Shown here in pieces: positions 24,395 to 33,171 of a stretch of 64,000 bases of DNA. Position 1 is the first letter of the stretch. Each line of letters begins with the position of its first letter. Source of the stretch: Desulfovibrio sp. An276 (GTDB taxonomy: Bacteria; Desulfobacterota; Desulfovibrionia; Desulfovibrionales; Desulfovibrionaceae); assembly GCF_002159665.1 (NCBI RefSeq), contig NZ_NFJC01000013.1:1-64000 (forward strand), in the 5' to 3' direction. The notes under the pieces are model-generated. The model was given only the letters and a program-made list of their open reading frames with translations. It did not search any database and was not told the DNA's origin. The translations under genes and the position numbers were made by a program.

Positions 24395-27136
24395 CTAGTG
24401 CGCAGCCCCCCAGTCGCTGCCTATGCCGCAGTCCACCTTGAGTCTGGGCTCGAAGGGCACACCTTCCGGATCAACACCTTCCATGATGGCTACCACGCGC
24501 TCACCTGCCCTGCCGGCATTCTCCCACGGGGCTTCGAGGACAAGCTCGTCGTGAACCTGCAGGACCATTTTTGCCTTGAGCGCGGCAAGCTCTCCGTCCT
24601 GCCAGACTCTCAGCATGGCTATCTTTATGATGTCCGCTGCGGATCCCTGGATCACTGTGTTGATGGCCTGCCTGCGAGCCAGGGCCTGCTCCTGGGTATT
24701 GTTGGAGCTTATGTTTGGCAAAAGGCGCCTTCTGCCGCCGATGGTGGTCACAAAGCCATGCTCCATGGCCTCTTGTTCCACCCTTTCGTAAAAGTCCTTC
24801 AAACCGGTCAAACGCTCGAAGTAGCGGGCGATGAAGGCCTTGGCCTCGTTGGTATTCACCCCAATCTCGCGCGCCAGCTTTTGCGCGCCCATGCCGTAGA
24901 TAAGGCCAAAGTTGATGGTCTTGGCATTGCGGCGCTGATCCCCTGTCACCTCTTCGGGTGCAAGGTCGTAGATGAGGGCAGCCGTGCGGGTGTGTATGTC
25001 CTCGTCGTTGGCAAAGGCCTGCAAAAGTTCCCTGTCCCGGCTCATGTGGGCAAGCACGCGCAGCTCTATTTGCGAGTAGTCGCAGCTTATGAGAAGCGAG
25101 CCCTTCTCGGCCACAAAGCAGGAGCGCATGCGCTTGCCAAGGGCCCCGCGCACGGGAATGTTCTGCAGATTGGGATTGCTGGAAGAAAGGCGCCCCGTTG
25201 CCGTGGCTTCCTGGTTGAAGGTGGTGTGCAGCCTTCCCTGATGGTCTGTGAGCTTTGGCAGGGGCTCAAGATAGGTCGAGCGCACCTTTTCCAGCTTGCG
25301 GAAACGGAGGATAGCGTCCACCACAGGATTGCCGGCAAGGCTTTCCAGGGCCTCCTGGCTTGTGGAGGGCTGGCCTGTGCGCGTCTTGCGCGAGGCGTGC
25401 AGTTTCAACTTTGTGTAGAGAATCTCGCCCAACTGCTGGGAGGAGCGCAGATTGAAGGTCTCCCCTGCAGCCTCGTAGATGTCCTGGGTCAGGGTGGAGA
25501 GCTCCTGGCGCACCTCGCCGAGGAAATTCTGAAAGGCAGCCATGTCTATGGATATGCCCGTATCCTCCATGTCCGCAAGGACTGCGGTGAGCGGAAGCTC
25601 AAGCGTGTGGTAGAGGCTGGCCAGGCCATCGCGCTCAAGCCTCTTTCTTCCCCATTCCTCCATGGCAAGGGCTACAAGCCCTGGCCCCTGCACATCCACG
25701 TCGTTGGGAAGCGAGGCCTGGCCCACAATGCGCTGCCATGTGTAGTTGCCCTCCTCGGGATTGAAGAGGTAGGCCGCAAGGCCAAGATCGTAGAGGCCCT
25801 GGCTTTTGGCCCGCAAAAGAAGGTTGTCGCGCCAGACACTTCCCTTGCGCATGAGCTCCTTTGCGCTTGCCACAACAAGGAGCCAGGCGGACGCGCTCCA
25901 GGAAGCAAGTTCTGCCTCGCCTCCCTGCCAGAGAAAGCTTTTTGGGGAAGCCGGAGTGTCCTTTTCCTGTTTATCCTGGAAGGCCAGGCCCACGCAGCGG
26001 GGGCCTTTTTCTCCCTCGGGCCAGATCACGGCAAGGCGCGCGCCCTGGCAGGAGGGCAGCTCGTCTGCGCTTTTAAGGGTGGGAAGACTTGCCACGGACG
26101 ATCCCCTTGCAAGATCAAGAAGGCTTGCGCCCTCTCTTGCCCGCAAAATGTCCGTCTCGTCACGCGCCTGGGGCTCTGCCCTGGCTGCGCTTCCCTTTTG
26201 GGCTCTGGCCCTTTGGGGTGCGAGATCTGGTTCGGGTGTTTGCGCACTTTCCCTGCCAAGGGCCAGGATGTCCTGGAAGAGCTGGCGCAGTTCGAACTCC
26301 TTTGCGAGGGCAAGAGCCTGGTTCAGGTCCAGGGGGCGCACTGAAAGGTCATCCATGCCCAGATTCTGGCACTGGCTGGTGGAAAGGGTGGTGAGCTTTC
26401 TAAAGACAAACATCTCCTCAAGATGGCCGTCCAACTTTTTCTGATGCTTTGGCGAGAGCAGGGAGAATCGGTCGCGTATGGCCTCAAGGCCAGGGAAGTC
26501 CTTCAATATCTGCTGGGCTGTCTTGGGGCCAATGCCTGGAACGCCGGGAATGTTGTCCACACTATCGCCAGTGAGCGCCTGCAGATCGGCCCAGATGGCA
26601 ATGGGTATGCCGGCCTCCTCCTCGACGCCCTTGGCAGTATAGATCTTTTCGTCCTTTCCTGCCGGATCCCACATGATGACATTGTCGTTCAGGCACTGCT
26701 TCAGATCCTTGTCAGCGGAGACAATGACCACAGGTCTCTCTTTTGAATACCTTGCGGCAAGCGAAGCTATGCAGTCGTCCGCCTCGCACCCTTTTGATTC
26801 CTCATAGTAGAGGCCAAGGGCCTGTACCATGCGCACTATGGGTTCTATCTGGCTTGCCAGAGCCTCCGGCATGGCAAGGCGGTTTGCCTTGTAGTCGGGA
26901 TAGAGTTCGTGGCGGAAGTTCTTGCCGTGCCCATCCTTGAAGAAGGCAAAGTAGGCCGGCCTTTCCTTGCGCAAGATGCGCACAAGGATGCGGCTCACCA
27001 CGGTCAGGGCTCCGGTGGGAAAACCGTCCGAGCGCTGCAGGGAGCTGTTGGCGTAAAAGCCCCTGTACATGTAGGCTGTGCCGTCCATGAGAAAGAGGGG
27101 CTTTTTGTCGGACGAAAAGTTGGCTGGCAGGGGCAT
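24395..27136 (-). CDS. polA: DNA polymerase I
   Basis: This 913-residue repair and lagging-strand polymerase starts with the 5'-3' exonuclease domain (LFLMDGTAYMYRGFY; CEADDCIASLAARY; GDSVDNIPGVPGIGPKTA). The C-terminal polymerase domain has motif A CDYSQIELR, motif B RRNAKTINFGLIYG and motif C QVHDELVLE. The middle 3'-5' exonuclease region lacks the DxE and YxxxD acidic residues, so proofreading is probably lost. The ATG at 27136 has GAAGGAG upstream, preferred over 27175. It converges on the cupin operon. Confidence 0.95.
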   Translation of the reverse strand: MPLPANFSSDKKPLFLMDGTAYMYRGFYANSSLQRSDGFPTGALTVVSRILVRILRKERPAYFAFFKDGHGKNFRHELYPDYKANRLAMPEALASQIEPIVRMVQALGLYYEESKGCEADDCIASLAARYSKERPVVIVSADKDLKQCLNDNVIMWDPAGKDEKIYTAKGVEEEAGIPIAIWADLQALTGDSVDNIPGVPGIGPKTAQQILKDFPGLEAIRDRFSLLSPKHQKKLDGHLEEMFVFRKLTTLSTSQCQNLGMDDLSVRPLDLNQALALAKEFELRQLFQDILALGRESAQTPEPDLAPQRARAQKGSAARAEPQARDETDILRAREGASLLDLARGSSVASLPTLKSADELPSCQGARLAVIWPEGEKGPRCVGLAFQDKQEKDTPASPKSFLWQGGEAELASWSASAWLLVVASAKELMRKGSVWRDNLLLRAKSQGLYDLGLAAYLFNPEEGNYTWQRIVGQASLPNDVDVQGPGLVALAMEEWGRKRLERDGLASLYHTLELPLTAVLADMEDTGISIDMAAFQNFLGEVRQELSTLTQDIYEAAGETFNLRSSQQLGEILYTKLKLHASRKTRTGQPSTSQEALESLAGNPVVDAILRFRKLEKVRSTYLEPLPKLTDHQGRLHTTFNQEATATGRLSSSNPNLQNIPVRGALGKRMRSCFVAEKGSLLISCDYSQIELRVLAHMSRDRELLQAFANDEDIHTRTAALIYDLAPEEVTGDQRRNAKTINFGLIYGMGAQKLAREIGVNTNEAKAFIARYFERLTGLKDFYERVEQEAMEHGFVTTIGGRRRLLPNISSNNTQEQALARRQAINTVIQGSAADIIKIAMLRVWQDGELAALKAKMVLQVHDELVLEAPWENAGRAGERVVAIMEGVDPEGVPFEPRLKVDCGIGSDWGAAH

Positions 27137-27410
27137 GGCTGGGCTCCTTCGACACCTTGTTTTTTTTTGCTCCAAAGTCGGAAAGAAAGGTAAATACGCG
27201 CTCTTTGCTCAGTTTGTTCCCTGCAGGAAAAATGCCTTGGCATTTTGACAAGGGCAGGGCAAAAAACGTAGTTTCCTGAAAATGTGTCTTGGTACAAGAC
27301 GTATCTTCGAATAACGCCGTATCGGAAAATGGCTTGCGGGAACTTTCCTCTGCAGTCCCGCTGTTTGTCAACAGGGGACATTTTTCAGGACAATGCCCAG
27401 GGCAGGACTT

Positions 27411-28619
27411 ATGAGCGCAAACGAGACAGACAGGAAGGATACATCCCGGATCCCATCCCCTGCAGGGGATGGGGCCCATGCCTTGCAGCCGGACAGCATG
27501 GCAAGCCTTGCCCTTGTGCGGGAAGGGGATACTCTGCGTGTCACGCTTTCCGGGTCCTGGTCCCTTGAGGGAGTGCAGCCGGCAAAGAGCATGCAAAAGG
27601 CCTTCTCGCGCCTTGGCGAGGAGGGCCTAGCCTGCGTCGAGATTTGTGCGCAGGACCTTGGAGAGTGGGACAGTTCCCTTCTGGCCTTTGTGGTAGACAT
27701 GCGAAGGGCGGCAGGCGCACATGGCCTGGCCTGCGAGCTTCTTTTGCCTGAGTCCATGCAGGACCTTTTGCGCCTTGCGTTCGCAGTCAAGAGCAGGGAA
27801 GGGTCCGAGAAGGAAAAGAGGAAGCTTGGCTTTCTGGAGGGCCTTGGCGCAAAGGCCCTTGAATTCCCTGCCAGGTTTTCCGATGTTCTGGAATTTGTGG
27901 GCGATATAGCACTCTCCCTGGGACGTCTTTTTCGCGGCAAAAGCGCCATGCGCAGCAAGGATTTTTTTGCCGCCATGTACGAGTGCAGCGTGGGCTCCCT
28001 TGCCATAGTGGCCATCACCAATCTGCTCTTCGGCCTGATCCTCGCCTTTGTGGGTTCCGTGCAGCTTGTCTCCTTTGGGGCCCAGATCTACGTGGCAGGC
28101 CTTGTGGGCATAGGCATGCTGCGCGTTCTTGGCGCAGTCATGGTGGGTGTTGTCATGTCCGGCCGCGTGGGCGCGGCCTACGCAGCCCTCATAGGCACCA
28201 TGCAGGTCAACGAGGAGGTGGACGCTTTGGAAACCATGGGCATATCGCCCGTGGACTTCCTGGTTTTGCCGCGCCTTTTGGCTCTCACCATCATGATTCC
28301 CCTGCTCACTGTGGTGGCGGATCTCATGGGCATGGTGGGCGGCTTTCTTGTGGGTGTTGGCATCCTGGATCTTTCCCCTGCCCAGTACATTCAGTCCACC
28401 ATCAATATGGTCAATTTCAAGCACGGCGTTGTGGGCCTTGCCTACGCCGTAAGCTTTGGCGTGGTCATAGCCTTTTTCGGCTGCTACCACGGCATGCGCT
28501 GCTCACGCAGCGCCCAGGGTGTGGGCCGTGCCACCACTACGGCCGTGGTGCACTCCCTTGTGGGCATCATCGTGAGCACGGCCATCATCACCATCATCTG
28601 CAATGTTCTCAAAATCTAG
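27411..28619 (+). CDS. MlaE-type lipid ABC permease with N-terminal STAS-like domain
   Basis: This protein of about 400 residues has two parts. Residues from about 30 to 110 form a STAS-like domain (SLALVREGDTLRVTLSG, DSSLLAFVVDMRRAAG). The rest is an MlaE/YrbE permease with five hydrophobic segments and the hallmark MQVNEEVDALETMGISP. It is expected to move phospholipids between the inner membrane and an MCE protein, keeping outer-membrane lipid asymmetry. It heads an operon with the ATPase, MCE protein and lipoprotein. The start could also be the ATG at 27393. Confidence 0.9.
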   Translation: MSANETDRKDTSRIPSPAGDGAHALQPDSMASLALVREGDTLRVTLSGSWSLEGVQPAKSMQKAFSRLGEEGLACVEICAQDLGEWDSSLLAFVVDMRRAAGAHGLACELLLPESMQDLLRLAFAVKSREGSEKEKRKLGFLEGLGAKALEFPARFSDVLEFVGDIALSLGRLFRGKSAMRSKDFFAAMYECSVGSLAIVAITNLLFGLILAFVGSVQLVSFGAQIYVAGLVGIGMLRVLGAVMVGVVMSGRVGAAYAALIGTMQVNEEVDALETMGISPVDFLVLPRLLALTIMIPLLTVVADLMGMVGGFLVGVGILDLSPAQYIQSTINMVNFKHGVVGLAYAVSFGVVIAFFGCYHGMRCSRSAQGVGRATTTAVVHSLVGIIVSTAIITIICNVLKI

Positions 28620-28629
28620 CGGAGGCCGT

Positions 28630-29427
28630 ATGGCAAGCGGGTTGCAAACAATAGTCCCAAAGCCAGCGGGGACCGTTATCGAAGCCAAAAGCCTGACCGT
28701 AGGCTACGGAAGCTTCGTGCTCATGCGCGACGTAAGCTTTACTGTAGGGAAGGGAGAAATCTTCTTCATCATGGGGGGATCGGGCTGCGGCAAATCCACT
28801 CTCTTGCGTGTGCTCATGGGCTTGAAGGAACCCCAGGGGGGCGAGGTGACCTTTCTGGAAAAACCGTTTTGGCCAGGAACCCTTGCCGATCGCTACGAGG
28901 CAAGGCGGCGCAGCGGCGTCCTCTTCCAGGGCGGCGCCCTCTGGTCCTCCATGACCCTTGCGGAAAACGTATCCCTGCCCCTTGAGCAGTACACGTCGCT
29001 TTCGCAGGCGGAAATCCGCTCTCAGGCAAGGCTCAAGCTTGCCCTGACCGGTCTTGCCGGCTTCGAGGACTACTACCCCTCGGAAATTTCCGGAGGCATG
29101 CGCAAGCGCGCAGGCCTTGCCCGCGCCCTGGCCCTGGATCCGGCAGTCCTCTTCCTGGATGAGCCCTCGGCTGGCCTTGATCCCGTAAGCTCCCGCCTTT
29201 TGGACGATCTCATCCTCGAACTGCGCGAGAGCCTTGGCACAACCTTTGTCATTGTTTCCCACGAGCTCGCCAGCATCTACGCCATTGCGGACACCTGCAT
29301 CTTTTTGGACGCCACAACGCGCGCCATGACTGCAATGGGCAATCCCCATGCCCTGCTCAAATCCCCGGACACGGACGAGGCAGCCATGCGCTTCCTTACC
29401 CGCGGGGAGGGAAGGCAAAAGGACTAG
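28630..29427 (+). CDS. MlaF-type ABC ATPase
   Basis: This 265-residue ATPase subunit of the lipid transport complex has Walker A GGSGCGKST, the MlaF-specific block SGVLFQGGALWSSMTLAENV around the Q-loop, signature ISGGMRKRAGLARALA, Walker B AVLFLDEPSAGLDP, and H-loop VSHEL. ATG 28630 has GGAGG five bases before it and starts just after the permease stop, better than the overlapping ATG at 28603. It would pair with the MlaE permease. Confidence 0.93.
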   Translation: MASGLQTIVPKPAGTVIEAKSLTVGYGSFVLMRDVSFTVGKGEIFFIMGGSGCGKSTLLRVLMGLKEPQGGEVTFLEKPFWPGTLADRYEARRRSGVLFQGGALWSSMTLAENVSLPLEQYTSLSQAEIRSQARLKLALTGLAGFEDYYPSEISGGMRKRAGLARALALDPAVLFLDEPSAGLDPVSSRLLDDLILELRESLGTTFVIVSHELASIYAIADTCIFLDATTRAMTAMGNPHALLKSPDTDEAAMRFLTRGEGRQKD

Positions 29428-29513
29428 AGTCCCAACTCAAGGCCAGTATCAAGGTCACCATTGTCACCATCAGTGTTCCCGGAAAAAGCCTTGCCCTGCG
29501 AGCCTTTCCGGGC

Positions 29514-30497
29514 GTGAGAACTCCCATGCAACTAGAAAAACACAAGGCCGGAGTCGGTCTGTTCATTCTGGCTACCCTTGCCCTGCTCATTTGCGGAATC
29601 ATCGCCCTTGGTGGCGGCAGGTACTTTTCCCGCGACACGGAATACGTTCTCTACTTCGACTCCTCCGTGAACGGCCTGACCATAGGATCCCCGGTTATGC
29701 TCAGGGGCGTCCCCTTGGGGGCTGTCACGCGCATAACCCTTATGACCGGTGCCAGCGACACAGGAGTGACTACGCCCGTGAACATCCGCATCAATGCGGA
29801 TAATCTGGTGCAGGCCTCTGGCGAGCGTGTGCACGACGAGGTGGCGGAGCAGGAAATCATCCGTACCATGATAAGCAAGGGCATGCGCGCCCAGCTGCAG
29901 ACAGCAAGCCTGCTCACCGGTCAGGCGCGCATACAGCTCGACTTCTACCCGGACGTGCCCGCCAGATTCCGTTCGCCAACACCGCTTCTGGAAATCCCCA
30001 CCGTGGCCTCGCCCATAGAGTCTTTGCAGAAAAGTTTGAGCAAGGTTCCAGTGGAGGAGATGGCAGCCCGCCTGCAAAACTCCCTTGTCCTCATCAACGA
30101 ATTTCTGGCAAGCGGCAGTCTGCAGCGCACAGTGGAAGCCATGGAGGCAACTCTAACGACCACCAACAGCCTTTTGCAGGATCTCGGGGACGCGCCTGCG
30201 CTGGTTGAGAAGATCCTTGCCAATCTCGCTGTCAGCACAGATGCCGTGAAGAAAGAGACGCCGGCAACCCTTGCAGAGTTCCGCAAGGCCCTGCAGGACT
30301 TTGGTGCGGCAACAGCCCAGCTGAAGGTTTTTGCCTCGGCCGCAACCGAGCTTGTGAGCCCGGACGCTGTGCTTTCCAACAATCTTGAGCGCCTCTTGCG
30401 CGACGGAGCAGCCGCAGCGCGCTCTCTGCGCAATTTTGCAGACACCCTCGAACGCAATCCCGAGTCCATCCTGCGCGGCCGCCAGGGGGCCTATTAG
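29514..30497 (+). CDS. MCE (MlaD-like) lipid-binding protein
   Basis: This 327-residue inner-membrane-anchored periplasmic protein has a single helix near residues 14-34 (GVGLFILATLALLICGIIAL), then the MCE domain with FDSSVNGLTIGSPVMLRGVPLGAV and QTASLLTGQARIQLDF, then a long helical tail. It is expected to form the ring that carries phospholipid across the periplasm in the Mla-type system. The start is a GTG at 29514 or an ATG at 29526; neither has a good ribosome site. It follows the MlaF-like gene by 86 bases. Confidence 0.9.
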   Translation: MRTPMQLEKHKAGVGLFILATLALLICGIIALGGGRYFSRDTEYVLYFDSSVNGLTIGSPVMLRGVPLGAVTRITLMTGASDTGVTTPVNIRINADNLVQASGERVHDEVAEQEIIRTMISKGMRAQLQTASLLTGQARIQLDFYPDVPARFRSPTPLLEIPTVASPIESLQKSLSKVPVEEMAARLQNSLVLINEFLASGSLQRTVEAMEATLTTTNSLLQDLGDAPALVEKILANLAVSTDAVKKETPATLAEFRKALQDFGAATAQLKVFASAATELVSPDAVLSNNLERLLRDGAAAARSLRNFADTLERNPESILRGRQGAY

Positions 30498-30507
30498 GAG
30501 ATAATTC

Positions 30508-31173
30508 ATGAGAACATTGCGTCTGTCCATCCTGAGTCTTGTTCTGTGCGCTCTTTTGACAGTCCTTTTGTCCGCCTGTTCGAGCAGACCAACGGATTTC
30601 TACATGCTTGCGGCAGACACGGAACCCTTGAGCGCCGCAACAATGCCCGAGACCACCCTGGCCCTTGGGGGTATCATGATACCGGCCTATCTCGACAGGC
30701 CGAGCGTGGTCGTTCTGGCAGGCGAGGGAACAGGACTTACAGTTCCCCGCTTCAACGTCTGGGCAGAGCCCCTGCAGCAGGGCTTACGCAGGGTCATGGC
30801 AAGCATGCTGGCAAAGCCCCTGTACGAGGAGGGCGTAACCGTCCTTCCCAGGGGTGCCGACAGGGGTGATACGGATTTTGCCCTGCACATGGAAATCGTG
30901 CGCCTGGACGCGGACGCCAATGGCAATGTGGTACTCGAAGCGCGCTGGACCCTGGTCAACAGGGAAGACAAGCGCGTGGCGGGCAGGGGAAGCTTTGCTG
31001 CCAGCGACAAGATTGATATGCCCGCCTTTGGCAGCAGTGCCATGTTCAACAGCGTTGTCGAGGCGGAAAGCAGGCTCGTGCAGACCTACGCCAAGGAACT
31101 TTCCGCTGAACTCAAGCGCATTGTTCGCAAGGAAAGGGCCAGGGGCACAGCAAGAACAGGGAGAGACAGATAG
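30508..31173 (+). CDS. PqiC/ABC-type transport auxiliary lipoprotein
   Basis: This 221-residue lipoprotein has a signal peptide with hydrophobic core LSLVLCALLTVLLSAC, where LSAC is the lipobox and cysteine 24 becomes lipidated. RPTDFYMLA just after the cysteine and the later RFNVWAEPLQQGLRRVMASML match the ABC-type transport auxiliary (PqiC/YmbA) family. It probably sits in the inner leaflet of the outer membrane and completes the MCE lipid bridge. It follows the MCE gene by 10 bases. Confidence 0.87.
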   Translation: MRTLRLSILSLVLCALLTVLLSACSSRPTDFYMLAADTEPLSAATMPETTLALGGIMIPAYLDRPSVVVLAGEGTGLTVPRFNVWAEPLQQGLRRVMASMLAKPLYEEGVTVLPRGADRGDTDFALHMEIVRLDADANGNVVLEARWTLVNREDKRVAGRGSFAASDKIDMPAFGSSAMFNSVVEAESRLVQTYAKELSAELKRIVRKERARGTARTGRDR

Positions 31174-31184
31174 GCAGGGAGTAG

Positions 31185-31448
31185 ATGTATTCGAAGACGG
31201 TCATGCCAGTGGAAATGCCAAAGGGCGGACGCATCTACGTTCTCAAGAACGGCTATGTGTACTGGGCCTCGGAGTGGCATTGGGACAGGGAAAAGAAAAG
31301 GACCTTGGACAATCGCGTCTGCATAGGAAAGAAGGTCGAGGACAGGGAAGGATGGCTCTACCCCAACGCGAGGTATTTCGATCTGTTTGGGGAAGAGAAG
31401 CCGGAAATCCCCTGGTACAGCCGAAAAAGGCCAGATTCTGATTTCTGA
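31185..31448 (+). CDS. Small protein resembling IS1634-type transposase N-terminus
   Basis: This 87-residue ORF starts 11 bases after the Mla lipoprotein gene with AGGGAG upstream. GRIYVLKNGYVYWASEWHWDREKK, then a basic RVCIGKKVEDREGWLYPN, resembles the opening 60-70 residues of IS1634/IS4-type transposases, which read GKxYVY...YWDKEKKQxRxKRKxIGK. No DDE catalytic part follows. It may be a severed transposase start or a stand-alone domestic gene. The good ribosome site and short gap allow expression with the Mla operon. Confidence 0.5.
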   Translation: MYSKTVMPVEMPKGGRIYVLKNGYVYWASEWHWDREKKRTLDNRVCIGKKVEDREGWLYPNARYFDLFGEEKPEIPWYSRKRPDSDF

Positions 31449-31499
31449 TTTGTGTCTGATCCAGAAAAATCGGCTTGCCTTGCAAGAAACGCCACGAAA

Positions 31500-31530
31500 A
31501 AGGGCCCAGGGTGATGCACCCTGGGCCCTT
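31500..31530 (-). terminator. Alcohol dehydrogenase terminator
   Basis: AAGGGCCCAGGGTG pairs perfectly with CACCCTGGGCCCTT over a 3-base loop; on the minus strand TTTTTCG follows. Confidence 0.88.
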
Positions 31531-31552
31531 GAAGTATGCTTACAGAATCAGA

Positions 31553-32752
31553 CTAGAAGGCCTGTCTGTAGATTTCGGCGACAGCAGCGTCGGTCATCCT
31601 GCGGGGGTTGGTGAGACCGCAGGCGTCCTTCTGGGCGTTGGCAGTCATGATCGGGATATCGTCCTCGCTGACCTGCACGCCGTACTTTGCTGCGCAGGCG
31701 CGGATGTTGGCGGGGATTTCCACATCCTGGGACAGGGTGCGAATGGCCTTGATGGCGAGGCGGGAAGCTTCGTCAGAGGTCTTGCCCTTGGTCAGTTCGC
31801 CAAGGAGTTCGGCGATGCGGCCGAAGCGGCGGCGGCTGGAGATACGGTTGTATTCGCAGACGTAGGGCAGGAGGATGGCGTTGCATTCGCCATGGGGCAG
31901 GTTGTAGAAGCCGCCGAGCTGGTGAGCCATGGCGTGCACGTGACCCAGGCTTGCGTTGTTGAAGGCCATGCCGGCGAGGTACTGGGCATAGCACATGCCT
32001 TCACGGGCTTCCTTGTCTGTGCCGTTGGCAACTGCGCGGCGCAGGTAACGGTTGATGTATTCCATGGCCTTTTCGGCGCAGGCGTCGGTCATGGGGGTGG
32101 CTGCGGTGGACACGTAGGCTTCCACAGCGTGGGTCAGGGCGTCCATACCGGTGGCAGCGGTCAGTGCTGGGGGCATGCCCATCATGAGGACGGGGTCGTC
32201 GATGGCAACGGAAGGGGTGCAGCGCCAGTCAACGATGGCCATCTTCACCTTGCGGCTGGTGTCGGTAATGATGCAGAAGCGGGTCATTTCCGAAGCCGTG
32301 CCGGCGGTGGTGTTCACTGCGATGTAGGGCGGGAAGGGTTTGCTGGACTTGTCCACGCCTTCGTAGTCATGGATCTTGCCGCCGTTGCCAACCACAAAGC
32401 CGACGCCCTTGGCACAGTCATGGGAGGAGCCGCCACCGATGGAGATGAGGCTGTCGCACTTGTTGTCATTGTAGGCGGCAGTGGCTGCCTCGACATTCTT
32501 GTCGGTGGGGTTCGGGACGGTTTCGTCGTAGATGGCGTAGTTGACGCCACCAGCGTCGAGAATGTCGGTCACCTGCTTCAGAACGCCACAGGCAACAATG
32601 CCCTTATCTGTAACGATCAGCGGCTTGGCTCCGCCGATGGATTTCAGTCTGTTGGGGATTTCCTTGGAGCAACCTTGTCCAACCAGAGTAACTGTGGGGA
32701 TGAAGAAAGACGTAACCTGGCCCATGTGCATGCTTTTCAGTTCAGAACTCAT
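31553..32752 (-). CDS. Iron-containing alcohol dehydrogenase (group III)
   Basis: This 399-residue NAD-dependent dehydrogenase has SIGGGSSHDCAKG for cofactor binding, VNTTAGTASEMTRF, and metal ligands in TGMDALTHAVEAY (D and H) and in HAMAHQLGGFYNLPHGECNA (two H). The sequence is very like the abundant ethanol dehydrogenase of Desulfovibrio, so ethanol/acetaldehyde interconversion is the first guess. Sulfoacetaldehyde reductase (SarD) of Bilophila belongs to the same group and cannot be excluded by eye. It is transcribed alone, with a 420-base upstream region and a strong terminator. Confidence 0.9.
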   Translation of the reverse strand: MSSELKSMHMGQVTSFFIPTVTLVGQGCSKEIPNRLKSIGGAKPLIVTDKGIVACGVLKQVTDILDAGGVNYAIYDETVPNPTDKNVEAATAAYNDNKCDSLISIGGGSSHDCAKGVGFVVGNGGKIHDYEGVDKSSKPFPPYIAVNTTAGTASEMTRFCIITDTSRKVKMAIVDWRCTPSVAIDDPVLMMGMPPALTAATGMDALTHAVEAYVSTAATPMTDACAEKAMEYINRYLRRAVANGTDKEAREGMCYAQYLAGMAFNNASLGHVHAMAHQLGGFYNLPHGECNAILLPYVCEYNRISSRRRFGRIAELLGELTKGKTSDEASRLAIKAIRTLSQDVEIPANIRACAAKYGVQVSEDDIPIMTANAQKDACGLTNPRRMTDAAVAEIYRQAF

Positions 32753-33076
32753 GTGGTTCCTCCTAAGAACGTAAGAAAAAGAAGTCTGACTACAAGGATT
32801 TTTGGGGGTTGTTTAAAAATTTCCTTTGATAATTTATCTTTTCAGGTTGCAATACAGGCATATGTAAGGCGATGTCTGTATGCAACATGTAGGCTTAGCT
32901 TCCTTGTATCTCAATTTTGCAGGTCTGGCAATATGTCCAGACATTTTTTTCAACAACTTTTTTATTTTTTTTGAGGAAAAACAATTGTGATAAATGGTAC
33001 AAGCTGCAAAACACAAATGGATTTTTGGGAACGGTAGCCTTGTGAAGCGGGTAACTATTTGACAATGCACAAAAAA
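32753..33076. other. AT-rich region upstream of alcohol dehydrogenase
   Basis: No gene is seen. The region is AT-rich and must contain the promoter of the minus-strand dehydrogenase. It holds an imperfect inverted repeat GTTGCAATACAG/CTGTATGCAAC at 32846-32857 and 32876-32886, about 95-135 bases upstream of the start, a candidate activator or repressor site. Confidence 0.45.
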
Positions 33077-33108
33077 ATATCCCCCGAAACTGGAGTTTCA
33101 GGGGATAT
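33077..33108 (-). terminator. grpE terminator
   Basis: ATATCCCC and AAACT pair with AGTTT and GGGGATAT. On the minus strand the stem is followed by TTTTTTTG, giving a terminator 64 bases after grpE. Confidence 0.8.
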
Positions 33109-33171
33109 GCTGCGTGCTTTTTTGCACAATGGCAGGCATCTTGGGCTGCCGCAAGGGACAAAAATATTTTT

